Assembly: GCA_009792885.1 (NCBI GenBank)
Contig: WMCF01000023.1
Location: 5,502,633 to 5,566,632, forward strand
Reading direction: 5' to 3'
DNA: 64,000 bases
Source of the DNA: Eremophila alpestris peregrina
Lineage: Eukaryota > Chordata > Aves > Passeriformes > Alaudidae
Part shown: positions 23,601-38,600 of the stretch, one piece after another
Numbering within the stretch: position 1 is the stretch's first letter
How the letters are laid out: each line of letters starts with the position of its first letter
Program-made: the position numbers and the translations under genes
The notes under the pieces: model-generated
Database searches by the model: none
Seen by the model: only the letters and a program-made list of their open reading frames with translations
What the model was told of the DNA's origin: nothing

Positions 23601-26600
23601 GAGGATTCTACAGGCTCAAGTCTGCCCAGCACTGAGGGGTTTATGCCCCCTTGGCTCAGCAGCCCTCCAGTATCAACCCAGTCCAACAAGCCCTTTTGTG
23701 ACACACTGTGCTGTTCCCCAGGGTCTCACTTTGAGGATGAAAAGCAGCAAATTCTGGCACCAGCACAGAACCACAGAACTCGCTTCACCTCTCAGGGCAA
23801 GGGGAAGATGTCCAAGCATTCAGAGTCATCTGCTTCCATCAGAGTATATTTTGGCAATTCAGGGAGGAAAGCTAGCAGGCATTAGCATGAGACGCCAAGA
23901 CCACACACAGGACTGGAGCCATTTTAAGATTCTGTGCTTTGACAGGGAAGCAATGGCTCAGATCTTCGTCTCCATCCCTGTTCTAGAAAATCATCCTTTG
24001 ATGTCAGTACTGTCCTTCATTAATTTTTTGAACATTAGCTTTCAATCCAATTTCTTTTTAAAATTCTAATATAAAAGCTTGTAGTGGAGTCTCTTTGAAA
24101 TATGTGGTATTTTCAGTCCAGAGAATTCGATTTTGACTAAAACCTTGTAGAGAAAATTACTTTAATAACTGCATCCAGAATTTACACAACCAGTCACAGA
24201 TAAGGAATAAATAGTTTTTGACTTGACAACAGCTGAAAAGGTGCTGCAACAGTTATTTAAACCTAGGATGAAGTCAAAAATTCCTTGCACTCTCCTTTTA
24301 TTTCCTTAATAAATTTACAGCAGGATTTACTATTCACACCACAAAAAGAGTTTGGTTTTTTTGACATGCATTTCAGGCAAACTTTAAAAGCAGACTTTCC
24401 AATGTGAATACTGTAAGAAAATCTTTCCATCTGTATGTGAATCTCACATGTGTTAATGAAAACTACAGCAGTTCTAGAGCAAACTTTGTTTCCTGGCACT
24501 GATGGTAAGTTCAGACATCTGACACAAAACACTTGCCAGCCACATCAAGCAGCAGGGGAGCAGGAATGCTCAAACAGGCTATTTAGGTAACTTCCCACAT
24601 CCTACAGAACATTCAGGTTACCTTTCCAATTTCAGAAGCCCAAGAAATGGAAATCTGGTTTGGCACTGCTGATGACAGCCTAACTAGAGATGTGATATTC
24701 AAGGGACGCCCAGGTCGCTTCTGTTCAATTCCATTTTTCGGTGGTGGAGCATATCCCTGTGGAAAAAAGGACAGTGGATGTGTTACCCAGTCTCCCTACT
24801 GTAATCTGAAACTGCTGACACATTTAGTTTTAAACAGATTTATGAGAAGCAGGCAAACTTAGAGGCTCTCTAGGCTGGACAGCAAAGCCAGCATTTACTC
24901 TGAGACATATCAGACTTTCATAGTAGATCACCATAAGTGAAACACATTTATAAAGCATTTGTTTTAAAAGGGTTTTACAGAAGTGCTGGAAAGGTGAAAG
25001 AGAACAGTTTGTGTCCAGGTAACTTCACTGGAAGAGTAAAAAGTCATGTGGATGTTTTGTCCTCTTCCTCCAATGCCTTACTGGAAGAGAGTGAAACATC
25101 ACAAGATCATAGCCTTAGTGTCAAACAGAGCAAGTAATGAAGACTTAACTGTTTCACACACTAAAACACTTCACTGATTAAGGAACAATTACACCTTGTT
25201 CCAAGAGCTCCTCATCTCCTCAGTGACTACTTTGCCTCATATCAACTACACCTGGCCCCATCAGCAACAGGTGTCACCAGTCCTCTGCCAAGGCCCTTGA
25301 AGAAGGACTGCACATGGAGTACTAGCTGTATTAAGGGGATTACAGATTCAGAGTGGTTTGGGTTGGAAGTGACCTTAAAGATCATCCAGTTCCAATGCCC
25401 TCGTCACACACTAAGCCTGCAGCTTATTCCTCTTACCCTGCATCTGTCACAATGAAAACATGTCAGTCTGCCACAGCTACCCTGAGAATCCCTGCTCTGA
25501 GCTCACAGTCAGACTGCAGTCACTCATCTCAAACTCATCCTGCACCTGAAGGGTGCCAGAAAGATGCAGCTCAGCCTCTTGCACACACCTTATTGATGCA
25601 TTTCCAGACAGCATTGTTTTAAACAAAAAACTCACGCAGAAAGGATTTGCTGGAAAAAAAATACTTCTTTAACCAGAAAAATACACACATATTCACAATC
25701 TAGTACTTGGGAAAGGAGTTACTTTCAAAGGTGCTAAGTCTGGAAATAATAAAAATAACAATTAATAAAAAAACACCAAAAACAAACCAGCCTATTCCAC
25801 TCACTAGCCAAGTATACCATGAGGGTTTTATTCCAGAACACAGAGGCAGCAGACATATGGGAAATGGTGACAATTTCCCATTTAGAAGACAGAATGACTT
25901 CAGAAGAGATTAGGGAAATGTACAGTGCACATGCTTCATTTCAATGAAGCTTTCAGTGCTGTCTTCCACAGAGCTTATTCTTGAGAACAGATTCACTCTC
26001 CTACTCCCACAACAATTTGGAACCTTCCCTTCTTGTCCTTCTAGGAGCATTCTGCTTGCCTCCCAACCAGCATGGACAAACCAGACACTGATCAGGCAGT
26101 GGCAAGAAACTGCCGATCTTATTTGGGCCTTATCTGCACCTTGAAGTCTTCCATGTTTCTTCAAAGAACCACACTACTCAAGGCAGATAATCATCTGCTA
26201 CAGCAAGGAAGTTCATCAAGAGAAAACATAACTGCTCATTTATCTGGCTTTTCCCAGTGACACAGATGTAGGATTCAAGGAAACATGGTGTTGGCATGAG
26301 CACAACCTGGTGTAATGCTGCACACAGGCAGCATTTTTCTGAAGCTTCTGGTAAGGATTGCAGGCAAGGAGATGACCAAGAATAATTTACCTCTGCAGAG
26401 GCATGAACTGCCGTACTAGGCAAAGACAGAAGTTCACTTATGAACTGTGCAAGTGGGCAATAGAAGTTGGCATCACTGGTTAATTACCTAACACTACTGC
26501 AATGGACAATAGTGGTCTTTGAGGCAAAGAAGTTACCTTATGCTTCCTGTAACAGAAAGGAAGTGCCAGATGATGCAGAGAGAGACCAACAAAAAAAGTC

Positions 26601-29600
26601 TTCGACTGAAACTCTATTTGTCATTCAGCTCATAGTGAATGAGGAGGGGAAGAGAAGTTGCCAAGACAATAGTGATTTATTCACTTTCTCACCTGAAGTT
26701 CAGCTGAACAGATTAAAAAATCAACTTATCACGTGCAGGAAGAAGCTAGAGGATTTAGGTCTAAAGCAAAGTAATAACCCAAGATTAGTAGTAGCTTCTG
26801 CTACTACTAATGACACATTATGTACAAAATGGAGAGCACAGAAGGGTGTCACCTGTATTAACAAGACTGAGAATCAGCTGACACTGATGTCCAAAAAATA
26901 ACATCAGACCAAATTCTTTTTTGTTGGTTGCTGAAAGATGATCTGCAGAAGAGAAAACCCTCAAAGTTATCGCACAGAATGTAACCTACATTTGCAGAAA
27001 ACACTGACCAGAAAACATGAGAAAGAAACCCTTTTATAAACTGAAGACTGAAGTAGGAGGAAGAGAATCTAGGAGTCTCATTTAAGCTGAGTAGAGGCAA
27101 AAATAAAAAAGCAGTCACAGCCACATAAGGGAGGAGGGAGGGTACAGGACAATACACTGACAAACCAAGGTGGTTGAAAACATTCTGAAAAAGAGGTTTC
27201 ATACCTTCTCTCTCCACACAGCATCTTTCCAAACCCACTACTGAAAAAACCCTCTGTTCTATGACTTTTTCCACTCTTTATAGCCTCAAGAAATATTTAT
27301 GAATGGTTGTGCAAGTTTCTCTCAGTTCTATTGAAAGAAAAAAAAAAGAGAGAGAAACCCATTCCAGGATATTTTGAGAATGAGAGACCTTTTCCCTTTC
27401 TGTCTATATCCAAGTCTCCAGATGACCCTGAGACTATGTACTAATTTTTGCAACATCAGACACCCCTGAAGTGTTCTTTTACAGTATCAGCACATGCTAG
27501 GAACCCTAAAATGTGCCTACTCTTCATACCCACACCTGTGCTCTAACCAGAGAGATGCAGGGCAGTGCACAAGTGGCATACAAGAGGCTGATGCCATTCC
27601 CTCAGTAAAATAAGGAACTCAAGCCCATCACAAATACAAATAGCTCACACAGTGAGGACTACCACCCTCAAATAAACTCAGTCTGAGCACCTGTGAGGAG
27701 GATTCTCCATGCAGACACCGGATTGTTTTTCAATTATTTAGTTATGTTAACAGCAAAAGACAATGTTTGCTATAGGGGGCTTAATCACATTTAGTCTGTG
27801 CAGTGGCTGTAATATGGTTAACAGCAGTAATGACTATCTCACACAGCAAATGTACAAACTCCATGCCTAACATTAGAGGAATCTGAGTGATAACAAACAG
27901 CTTGACTTGTTTTTGCAAGCTAACACTACAACACATGCACGCTCCACAAGTCACCAAGAAGCCAAAAATACATACATACTTACCGGCAATGGGAACAGCT
28001 TCCCATTTACTTTAATGCACAAGCTATTAGGATAATTATCCTCTTGAGGGCAGCTTGTCTCTGCTAGGCACAGCCTGCATCCATAGAAAGAGAAAGCATG
28101 ATTTTCAAGTGTCCCCACAAACATCCATCAGCCAGTTAAGCTTTCAGAGAACACTACACAAAACATACCTTAGCTGAACTTGGACTGTGTAATCTCTCCT
28201 GCCTCCAGGCAAGAAGTCCCTGTGACAAAGAAAAAGAGAAGTATCCACTTAGCAGGACTCATACTGCAGTAACACAGAGAAACAATCTGCCCCAGCAGAC
28301 AATGAAGTCTGCCCCCCCAAGATAGTAAAGTCTGACACATCTGCCCCAGCATTAGGCAACTTTGCTCTTATTTTTGTTTTATTGAGCTATGAACACCTTA
28401 CAATTGACATTTCTGTTTAACTATTGCCAAGTTACACAGGACTTCAGGATCAGCATCCTCCATCAAAAGTTCAGGGCAACAATAAAGTAGGATGCTGCCA
28501 GGGATCCTATAAAAGTACCTATGAATTCTCACAGTTTACAACATCAACCCTGGGAAAAAACAGAAAAGCAGGCTTCCATTCCTGCACCCAGGAGAAATAG
28601 AGGGAAGCTTCCCACCTCTCTAAACAGTGGCAATTATTTGGAACTGAGTAATTGTTAATTCTTTAGCAGGGTATAATTTTCTCAAAATGCACACAAATTC
28701 TGTGCACAGTTGCTCCTGAAGGAAACAGAACAGATATAAACTTAAGAGTAACTTCAGTGAGGATTATCACTCAGCATCTGCAGAGTAAGTGATGCATATG
28801 GTGAACCAAAACCTCACACTTTCTCCTGAAATTTTGTGGAAGTTTACCTACACTACACCACACTCTTACTTCTTACCTGGAAATACAGATTTCTCTGACC
28901 TGCTGAGGTGTTAAAGCAAAGATAAAAAACTTCTCCTGGAACCTCTGAATACTGCTCTGTACTAGAAGAAGAAAAGAAAATACAAAAGAGGTTGAACCAT
29001 GGTAATTAAAGACATTGATTAAAACAGGATAAGCAGTTGAGCTTTTCCTGGAATAAGCCATAAGTCACTGAATATACTCGAATGGTGGTTGAACTGCATG
29101 TCCTGTTAACAAAAAAAGCAAAGGAACAAATCTTTCATTAAACTACATTCAGATGGTTTAATATCACGTTACACTTCAGTACTAAAGCAGCTCGTCAAAC
29201 TGTGTTATAATCCCTTCTCCCAAAGGAGGAAGGTTCAAACAAATACACAACAAAATATTCCACTGGACACCCGACAAAAGGAGTATCACAGAGATGCCAA
29301 CAACTACTATAAGGTACTACAGGGGGAACAGAAGTTATTAATGGACAGCTGGAAAATTCACAAACAGCTACAGGCAGTTTTATCTTTGGAGAGGAAGGGA
29401 GGGAGCACAACCCCTAAAACCAGAGAAGCCAGCTAGACTTCATGTCTGGAGTTAACTTTTAGCAGCATCTGACAAAAAAAAAGAAATTAAAAAAAAAAGT
29501 TAACATCAGATTCCAACTTGTCTGTCAGTGATAGCAATTGGCAATATTTTAGTATTTAAAGTGCACAGTAGGCACATGTCACTTTCCTACTTTCTTTAAA

Positions 29601-32600
29601 ATTGAAGAGAAGTTAAAAATTTTGACCTGATATAAAGGTAGATTAGACATGTCCAATTTAAAATAAGCAGCAAGGAGACAAATGCAAAAATAGCACAAGT
29701 AAACCAGGCAAATTTGGAAGAGTTGGACTGCCTTGTGCACTGTGACCTTTAGGGGAGATTGTTCCTTTACCCAGAAAAAAAAACACACAAAAAGGAGGCA
29801 AACATGGAATGGAACCCAGATGGAGCAAACACACACCAAGTTCCTCAAACAACTCCAAATAGCTACAGTGTGCACGTATGCACACACACACCACAGAGCA
29901 TGTCTGATATTTAAGAATAATACTTGAGCCCATGCAAAAAAGACAAGTGGAAGTATTTTGTTATTTAATTCAGTGTGGGTTAAAACTAAACCCCACACTT
30001 ACACTTGTGCTCTCATATTAGTGCAAAGGAATACCACACTTGTCCCTTCTCAAGCATGAAGCAGTGGACTACACTCCTAGCTCTCTGACTTACCTGTTAT
30101 TTAAATACGTAAGTCTCATATGCACAAAAAAGATGAGTATCACTACACACAAAGAGCAGTGGCAACAGGTACTTTATTTACTGTTTTTGGTAAAGTTTTC
30201 TGCTTTAGGTACTGGTGGATGGCAGATGATGAGTACATCTCTCACTGAGGCACAAGTCATAGCCTTAAAGACTTTATGATAAGAAACTAAATTGTTTAAG
30301 AGGATGCAGACTATTTTATAAACGTATTACTAAATAGTTTGGGAACATTTTTTGCCATGTAAGGTAAGCCAGACTGAATTTCAAGACAGAATATGTAGTT
30401 CCAAATAATTAAAAATGTTGAAGACTGAGGCACTTGGGGAAGATAAACCCAATTTCAGGTTATTTGGAAGATGATGTCCACTCCATATTATAACATACAG
30501 CATTGCAACAAATTGCTGGCTGAGAAACTTCACGGCTCTGAGCAGAACCCTGAACATTTCAGCACAAAATATCTATTTCAGTGCCAGATCTCAGGGTCTG
30601 CAGAATTGCTGGGAGTAAGATAAGACTGAAGTAGCAAACCAACGAACTAATTCTCTTTACCCTGTTGCAACTTGTAAATTACTGACCCTGAAATCCTTTA
30701 TCTGTTACTCCTGACAAAACTGTTCCTCATTTGCAGAAGCAGAAACTTCAGGTCCAAATCCCTCAGCCAAAAAGAGGAGGTTCAGACTAGGTATAAGGAA
30801 ACATTTTGTTACCAAGAGCGTGGTCAAAGACGAGAACAGGGCTCTAGGAAAAGCAGTCAATGCTGTAAGCTGTCAGTGTTTTAGAGGAATTTGGACAATG
30901 GCTTTAACTATTATTCTCTAAGTTTTGGTCAGGTGGTTGGATGATCATTGTAGGTACCTTCCAACTGAATTACCCTGCTCCTCTTTTTAATATTCAAAAG
31001 ACAGAAGTCTTTAATCTTATTACCTTTATAACAGAAACATTTTCTCTGAAGTGTGATTTGGCACTTTTGGGGAAAATGGTAAAGAAAAGAAAAAGATAAA
31101 GATGTAAAAGGAAAAGAGTTTCCACTTGTGCCAGCTGCAAATAGCCACTGAAGTCTGGGCTTAGTATTGTCAAAAGCAAAACTTACTTAATGAATTAAGC
31201 AAGCTGCAGAGGCATTAAACACTTACCTAGACTTGTGGGTTTAATGAGCACGTCGAGCACATCGTAAAAAGGCAAGCTCTTCAGCTGAACATCAGGATGC
31301 ACGGGTGGAATCGGAGGGGATGGCTGCTGCATCTCAAAATGGGGCTTAGTGTCTTGAAGGAGCACGGAACTGACGGGCGAGGATGGAGACTGAGGCGTGA
31401 CTGAGGTGGAAGGGAGAGGGTGGATGCCTGCCACAGCCAAGTCAGGCTCGACTGGAGAGGAGCTGCTGTCCAAGTTGAAGGTGGCAGGTTTTATAGCCGA
31501 TAAATCCGACAGCCCCTCGATCGTCCTTGGGTACCGACGCCTGTACAGTTCTCGGATCTTGATCTGAACCGCCGGGCTGCAGCCGCTCTTCAGTAAGTGC
31601 AGTGCCCTCATCAGGAGGTCATGTTTGCGCCCGCTTTTGTTACGTCCAGCAAATCCCAGCAGCACTTGCAGCTCAGAAACACGAAAACTTGATACCATAT
31701 TCTAGAAAGGAGAGAGGAAAGCACAGGTGAGCCGACAGCACCCCAAGGAGGCCTTTTCAAGGAGTGTGGCACGGCATTTTTCATCATCTAATCTGACACC
31801 TTGTTACTTGGTTATGGGTACTGCCCACACCTTCACAGAACACAAGAGTACAGTCAGTTTAAAATTAAGAAACAAAGCGTCCAGGATGCAGGTTGAGTTT
31901 GCCCATGTTAATGAAAGATTGGTTTCCACACTCAAACAATAGCAACAAAAAAAATCTTAAATTCACAGCACAAGCACAAGCTGTACCACAAAGAATCTGT
32001 CTCATCTTGTGGAACAAAATACCAAACCAAAAAAATCAAGTGAATCAGTTTTATCACCTGTCTTCCAACACATTTTAAGCACTTCCTTATTTTATTTCCT
32101 AGTTTCTGAATAGTTTATTGTGAAACTCCCTTTATTTTGGGCACTGTTAAAGGCATGCATAAACAGAGATAGGCACATCAGGTTTAATTGCTAAAAGATA
32201 TGCACAGCAAGGCAGACAGTTCTTAAAAAGCTACATTATCTATTGTATACTGTGCAGTACGTATCGTACTGTATGCAGTACGATATACAAACAACATCAC
32301 TGATCCTTCAAATGCCACAAAGAACTACCTCTCCTTTTCAGATCACACACTGTTATCAAGTGTCACAAAGATATCTTCAAAACAAACAATACTATTTACC
32401 TGGTTATCAGGGTTAGTTTTGGATTGAACTTCAAAGTTTAAAAACTTAGAATCCTTCTGTTTGTTTCCCTTTGCATAGTGGGCTTTTTTTATTTATGTTT
32501 TCACAATCTTGTGCCCTGCTCCTACTAACAATTAACTTTGCACAGATGCATCATCTCGCATTTCTGTGAGCAATTTATACCTTCACTTCAGAGGTATAAA

Positions 32601-35600
32601 GTTGTCCATAATAATGCTAACCAAGTTCCCTCCTATTTCTGGGGGACTCTCACCATAGCAAGGAGGTGAAGTTTTTAAAGATGAAAGAACACCTGCCTTC
32701 CATCTGTGCTGGTGCACCATGACAACTCCAGACTCAAAGACTGGAGATGAAGGTGCTAACAGAAGGTATGAAATAGCAGACATCTGGGATTATGCGTATT
32801 TTTAAAAACAGTTCAGAAGTGCATCTGGACTTTTAATAAAGCTTTGGCCATTGATTTCAGAAGGGACAAAATTCAAAATTTCAGAATTCAAGTGTTTTGA
32901 CTTTACCTTCCAAGCCCTTACTACACAGAGATGACGTGTTCTGACACACATCTGATCTCAGCTGAAGTTTTGACACAACTTTTGCCCAAACATCGAGTCA
33001 GTCACCAAAAAAGTCAAAACCCTCCCTTGTGCCCCTGGCTTGTTTCCTATTCTCTCTTTAATATTGTGAAAATTATTTTGGCAGTAAAACCAGCAAATTG
33101 TGTCAGATGAGAACTGAACTAAAAATCACAGGATCATTTAGGTTGCAAAAGACCACTAAGATAATGAAGTCTAACCACTGCTCCAGCACTGGTCACCACT
33201 AACACATGCCCCCAAATGCCACATCCACACGGCTTTTAAATATCTCCAAGGATGGGGACTCCACCACAGCCCTGGGCAACTTGTGCAGGGCTGAACAACA
33301 CCCTTGGTCAAGAAATTTTTCCCAGTATCAAATCTAGACCTCCCCTGGAACAACCTGAGACCACTTCATCTTGTCCCATCCCTCGTTATCTGAGAGCAGA
33401 GCCCAACCCTTTCACAGCTCCCTCAGCCCCTCCTGGGGCTCCAGCCCCTTCCCTGCCCTGGACACGCTCCAGCCCCTCAGTGTCTCTCTTGTCCTGAGGG
33501 GCCCAGAGCTGTCCCCAGCCCTGGAGGTGCCTCAGCAGTGCCAGCACAGGGGACAGGTCCTGCCCTGGGGTTGTGTCACACCATGGCTGGCACAGCCATT
33601 GCCCACCTGGGCACATGCTGACCCAAGTCCAAGTCAAGGGCTATTTCTTGTGCCATTAAAACATAACAGGAGTAAATAGTCAGGACCTACCTTCTCAAGG
33701 GCCACCATTATTTATACACATCAAAATGACCGTCTAAAACACTATGACAGAAACCTCATCTGGCAAACCTTTTCTTCATCATTGATGAGACCAGGTTATC
33801 ATATTTCAGCCCCTGATTTTCAGCATTTCCAGACAGCTCATTTGGATCCAGTGACTCTTCTATCAAGAAGCTGTTCAGATCAGAGCTAACATAGCAGCCT
33901 TCACACAGGTATTCCCCCCAAACCCTGTCTATAAATGCACCATGGACACAGCAAAAAGTCATATGAGGCACTGAGAGGCTCACCCAAACTTCTGAAGAGG
34001 CCAACAGCAGATGTCACCTTTATTTCATCCTGGCAACTTCTCTCAACAAGAAAACAACACAAGATGGAGAATGTTAGCTTCCACCTGGCATTCCCCTTCT
34101 ACTTTTCCTTATTCTCAGTCAAACAGAGTGACAAAAATAAAGTGTTCCAACACTCATAAAAAGTGGCTAGAAGTACTGTAACAGCTTTATAGTTATGGCA
34201 CAAAAGAGAAACTGTGTTAGAGGATAATACTAGTATTCATGAATTTACAGAAAACTCCACGTTGCACACTTCTGTAGATAGCTGCACAAGCTTGATAGCA
34301 ACGCCAGCTCCTTTATTTCAGATGCAGGCAGTAGGCACGATGCTGGATTTCATAATCAACAATGCAAATGAGTAAAATAATCCTTTACACTGGGATTATG
34401 GAAACAGCATGTATTGCAAAATGCTGTCTATTACCCTGCCGGCTGCCTTCTGTGCATTCCTGCAAGTTAATCAAGGTGAAATGTGCAGTCAGTCACGCCT
34501 CGACACAGCTAACATTTCACGCAAAAAAAAATCACAAACTAGCACTTTGTTACAAGATGGATTTCATTTAATTAGAAGACATAGCCTGGCTTCAATATTA
34601 GAGTCATCAAAATTTTAAATAAACACCCACATTAAACTGCTTGTGAGTATGAAAAATATACATAGTTTTGTCCATCAGCGTAAAAATCTTACATAGGCTT
34701 TAGAAAGAAGACTTGTAGAGAACAAGAAGTATCTAAACTATAGCTTTTACAACATTTTTTCCCTCTAAAGCTGATTCTGCTTCCCTTTAAGGCAACAAAT
34801 GTGTATGAAAACACACCTGCCAGTGCCTAATGGGGCTCCAGCAGAGCTGGGACAAGGGATGGAGCGACAGGACAAGGAGGAATGGCTTCCCAGTGCCAGA
34901 GGGCAGTGTAAGATGCAATATTGGGAAGGAATTGTTCCCTGTGAGAGTGGGGAGGCCCTGGCTCAGAGTGCCCAGGGAAGCTGTGGCTGTTCCATCCCTG
35001 GAAGTGTCCAAGGCCAGGTTGTACACTGGGGCTTGGAGCAGCCTGGGACAGTGGAAAGTGTCCCTGCCCATGGGGGTCCTGTCCAAACCAAACCCATGAT
35101 TCTGTACTTATCTTCCTACTATGTTTACAAATATACAGTGGACATTCATTATCAAACTTTTATGGAGATGTATGTCTGAGAAAATTTATAATCATGGTGC
35201 AAGCAGACACTGCTTCCAGCAAACCCTTATCAAGTAATTTTCTTTTGGTTTTTTTTCCAGCATATTGGAGAAGACTACAGCCTTGTTATTAATATGCTTT
35301 TCACATCACTCTATTAAGATTAGACATTCAAGTTGTGTCACATAGATGCCATTTTCTCTTGAGAAGTTCTTTACAGCTGCACAGCTCAATAAAAAAAGCT
35401 TTTTTAACACAAAACCAGAGCCATTTTAGTTTTAACGCTACTCCATGAACACAAAGTAGTTTGACAGAACTCTAAGGAAGGAAATCAGATTGGATAATTC
35501 AAGCATTTTATATTCCAGAAATATTTTTCCCCCTGAAATTCATACTTGAAGGTTATAAGAAGTTTCATAGGTTTTTGTGTTTCATATAGTTAAACTTTAA

Positions 35601-38600
35601 CAACAATGATTCATCAGCAGAACCACTGTTCTAAAGCATTAAGCTGTGGGTGTATCTGGAACGCCATTAACTTCCCAGGGAGGATGTTAAGGAGCCCAGG
35701 AAATGCTGACATACCACTGAAATTAAGGGGCAGGAGAGTTTCAAAGCAAAGTAAGGGATCAAACATCTCTCCAAACAAGAGCTGTTTGATTCTCCACACT
35801 CCCCTGCAATATTAACAGTCACTCTACATCTCTCTCTATATATATATTTATATCTCAATGCAAAGTAACTGAAAATGCCTGTTTAATTTTTGATTTATGT
35901 CTACAATAAGCACCAACAACTGTGGTTTTCAAGGCAAGTATTGCTTGAGCAACCAGCTGGACACTTGCACTGCAGAAGCAACCCAGCCTACCCAGAAGTA
36001 CTGGTCAGCTTGCCCCTAAGAGCTCTGCTTCAGCCCCACTGACTTCCAGACAATCCCTGAAGTGTCTGAATGCTCTGTACAGCAGAGACACACCAAGGAC
36101 AGGTTCCACAAATCCTCACTCCTGACTTTAAGCCCTTTCATGGACATTCAGCAAAGCAGTACATTTGTGACATTTTCTGCAGCAGATTTGCATCTGTTCT
36201 GACTTACAGCAGGCTGGAAATTATGGCAGGGAAAAACATCCTGTGACCTGGGATGGTTGACGACCTCTCTGCTGAGTGAAACTGTCTTCTCAAACATGAT
36301 ATAACCATATATAAAGAAATGCAAGTCACAGGGTAAAATGAAGATGCCATTATTGAAATCTGTGTCACTAGTACAGGACAGCAAAAGCAGCTCTAAAGAT
36401 AACCACAGTCAGTGCAAATCATAACCACCAGATCCTCAGTATTATGGAGATTTTCCTCTGCACAGACTCTAGCCTGGCTCCTAAATTAGGAATTAACATC
36501 TAAGTTGCTAATAACAGCAAAAAATCCTAAGTTAAACAAACACAAATATTTAAGACATTCAAAACAAAGCTTGGCCATTTCACTGCAGCCTCTTTTTTAG
36601 AGTACCCTAAACCACATTATCTCCTTCCTCTCCCAATCACTGTATCTCAGCACAATCAGTTAATTGTTAATGATTTTACACACAACAAACTTTTAAGGTG
36701 TCTCGATAAACCTCAATGATCTAGAACAGGGACTGTGAATTTACGGAGAACACAGGAATTTCATGCAGATACAAGGTAACAGCACATTATCATAGCTTAT
36801 CAGGAGTATTTGATCAGCATTTATGTTAAACACACTCATTTTAACTGCAGCCTAAGGATAATTACAGCACCAACAGCAATTTCTCAGTATCTGTTCTGTC
36901 CACCATCTTAAATTTAATCCAGATCATCATGTGGAATTTGATTTCTACATCAAAAACAAACAGGTCAGCATACACCATAAAATGATATTAACACAGATAA
37001 AATAAAACAGTGCTCAGCAATGAGCTTGAGGAGGACACATGAAAATAGCTCTCAGCATTTTCTTGTTAGTATTTAGCACTTAAGCACTCCTTTACCAGTA
37101 AATGTGAAGTGGTCACTTACACTGCCCTTCCACACTGGAAAAATAAAGCAAGGTAAGTGGAAAAACACTAAGTCTGGTACGAAGAAGAGACCCAATATAT
37201 AAAAGAATGAGACTTCAACTTCTGTATTTTAATATGGTATCCAAACAACATTTATCTTCCCATCTGAATCATGTGACCTCAGTACTGTGTGTGCAAGAGC
37301 ATAGAAGTAAAAGTGGTACTTACTTCCAGCATTTATAAACATGATTTTCTAGTGAATTTTGTGCAATCTCTCCTGCCAGAAAGGATATATTAGCACACTT
37401 CCATCTCTTCGCAACCAAATGAGTTCTTTTCCACAATGGCTATGAAACTGATCACAAGAATCACAGATATGGCACAGACAGAGCCATTTGCCTATAAAGA
37501 GCCTTCTTTTTTGCCCCATAAAGGTGACACTAATAAATTACTTCAAAACATGATTAAACATGAACTATAAGACTGATGCTGTCACCTAAACTAGAGATCT
37601 GTTTCAAAGACTGCACACACTCATTTCTGTTTGCACTTTAGAGACAGGACGCCAGCAGAAACACAGGGGACCCAAGAACACTAAATAACAACATGTAACT
37701 GATCCTCTTATCTGCAGCATTTTGTTGTGATTCAACAAGCTTCAAGCCAGATCTTGGTGAGTTCAGAATCTGTTGGGAGCTGGAATTGCTTTCTCACAGA
37801 TGGCTCTCAGAAGGAGCTGTAGTTCCCCACTTCTGGGCCAAATCTGTTCCAAAATGTGTTTACTCATCATCTCAGGCCTCCACACCACACTGATGATTCT
37901 GTTCCACATCCGCCTGTGCCTGAGTAATTCCTTCAACATTTACCAGGCTGCTCTGGAGAGGGGATTATGGATAAAGGTATGAGCCAGGTTCAAAAACACA
38001 TCTGTGAACAGCAGGTCTGGAAATGGTCTTTCAAACTACAACACAGAACTGGACACAATTGAGTTGTGCTCTCCACATATTCTCTGCCACTCCCTAATAA
38101 TCCAGAAACCAGTAATCAACAGAAATCAATGAACATTAGTAATTAAAAGCTTAATCACTTGGCCTGGAAGGGTAAGTCTTACACCAGATATTGTCACCAA
38201 TGCCTTGAAAAGTAGCGAATGTGTTTGCAGTTACATTCAAATTCTTTAACAAAAGTGAAAATTTCCAAAAGGCCTGAGTTAACAGCAGGTTTCTTAAAGC
38301 CTGGTTTCTTTCACTACAGCCTCTCAGTTATAACCCTTGGGTCCCAACTCCAGAGAACTTTTACTGTGAAGATCCACAGGATGCCAAGAATAGTCCTAAC
38401 AAATATTAAAAAGCTCCTCTGCCCTGGAAAGAAAAAAAAAAATGCTGCTTCTGGTTGCTTCCCTCAAGAAACAGGGTTTAAGAGAGAATTCTGACCTCCT
38501 GCATTTAGTCAGTCCTTAACAAATTACTAAAATAAATTCCACTCTCAAAATTACCCAAGTAGCCTTTTATAAAGAAGACAGAGATTACATTCTACAGAAA

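Noticed and set aside
26467..26901. 144-codon plus-strand open frame antisense to PIAS2 intron 5
   Set aside because: No recognisable motif and no splice or promoter context; probably chance, though a conservation check would settle it.
29579..29998. 139-codon minus open frame with hydrophobic, Cys-rich content
   Set aside because: Lies in PIAS2 intron 2, AT-rich; looks membrane-like only through T-rich codons. No splice sites join it to PIAS2.
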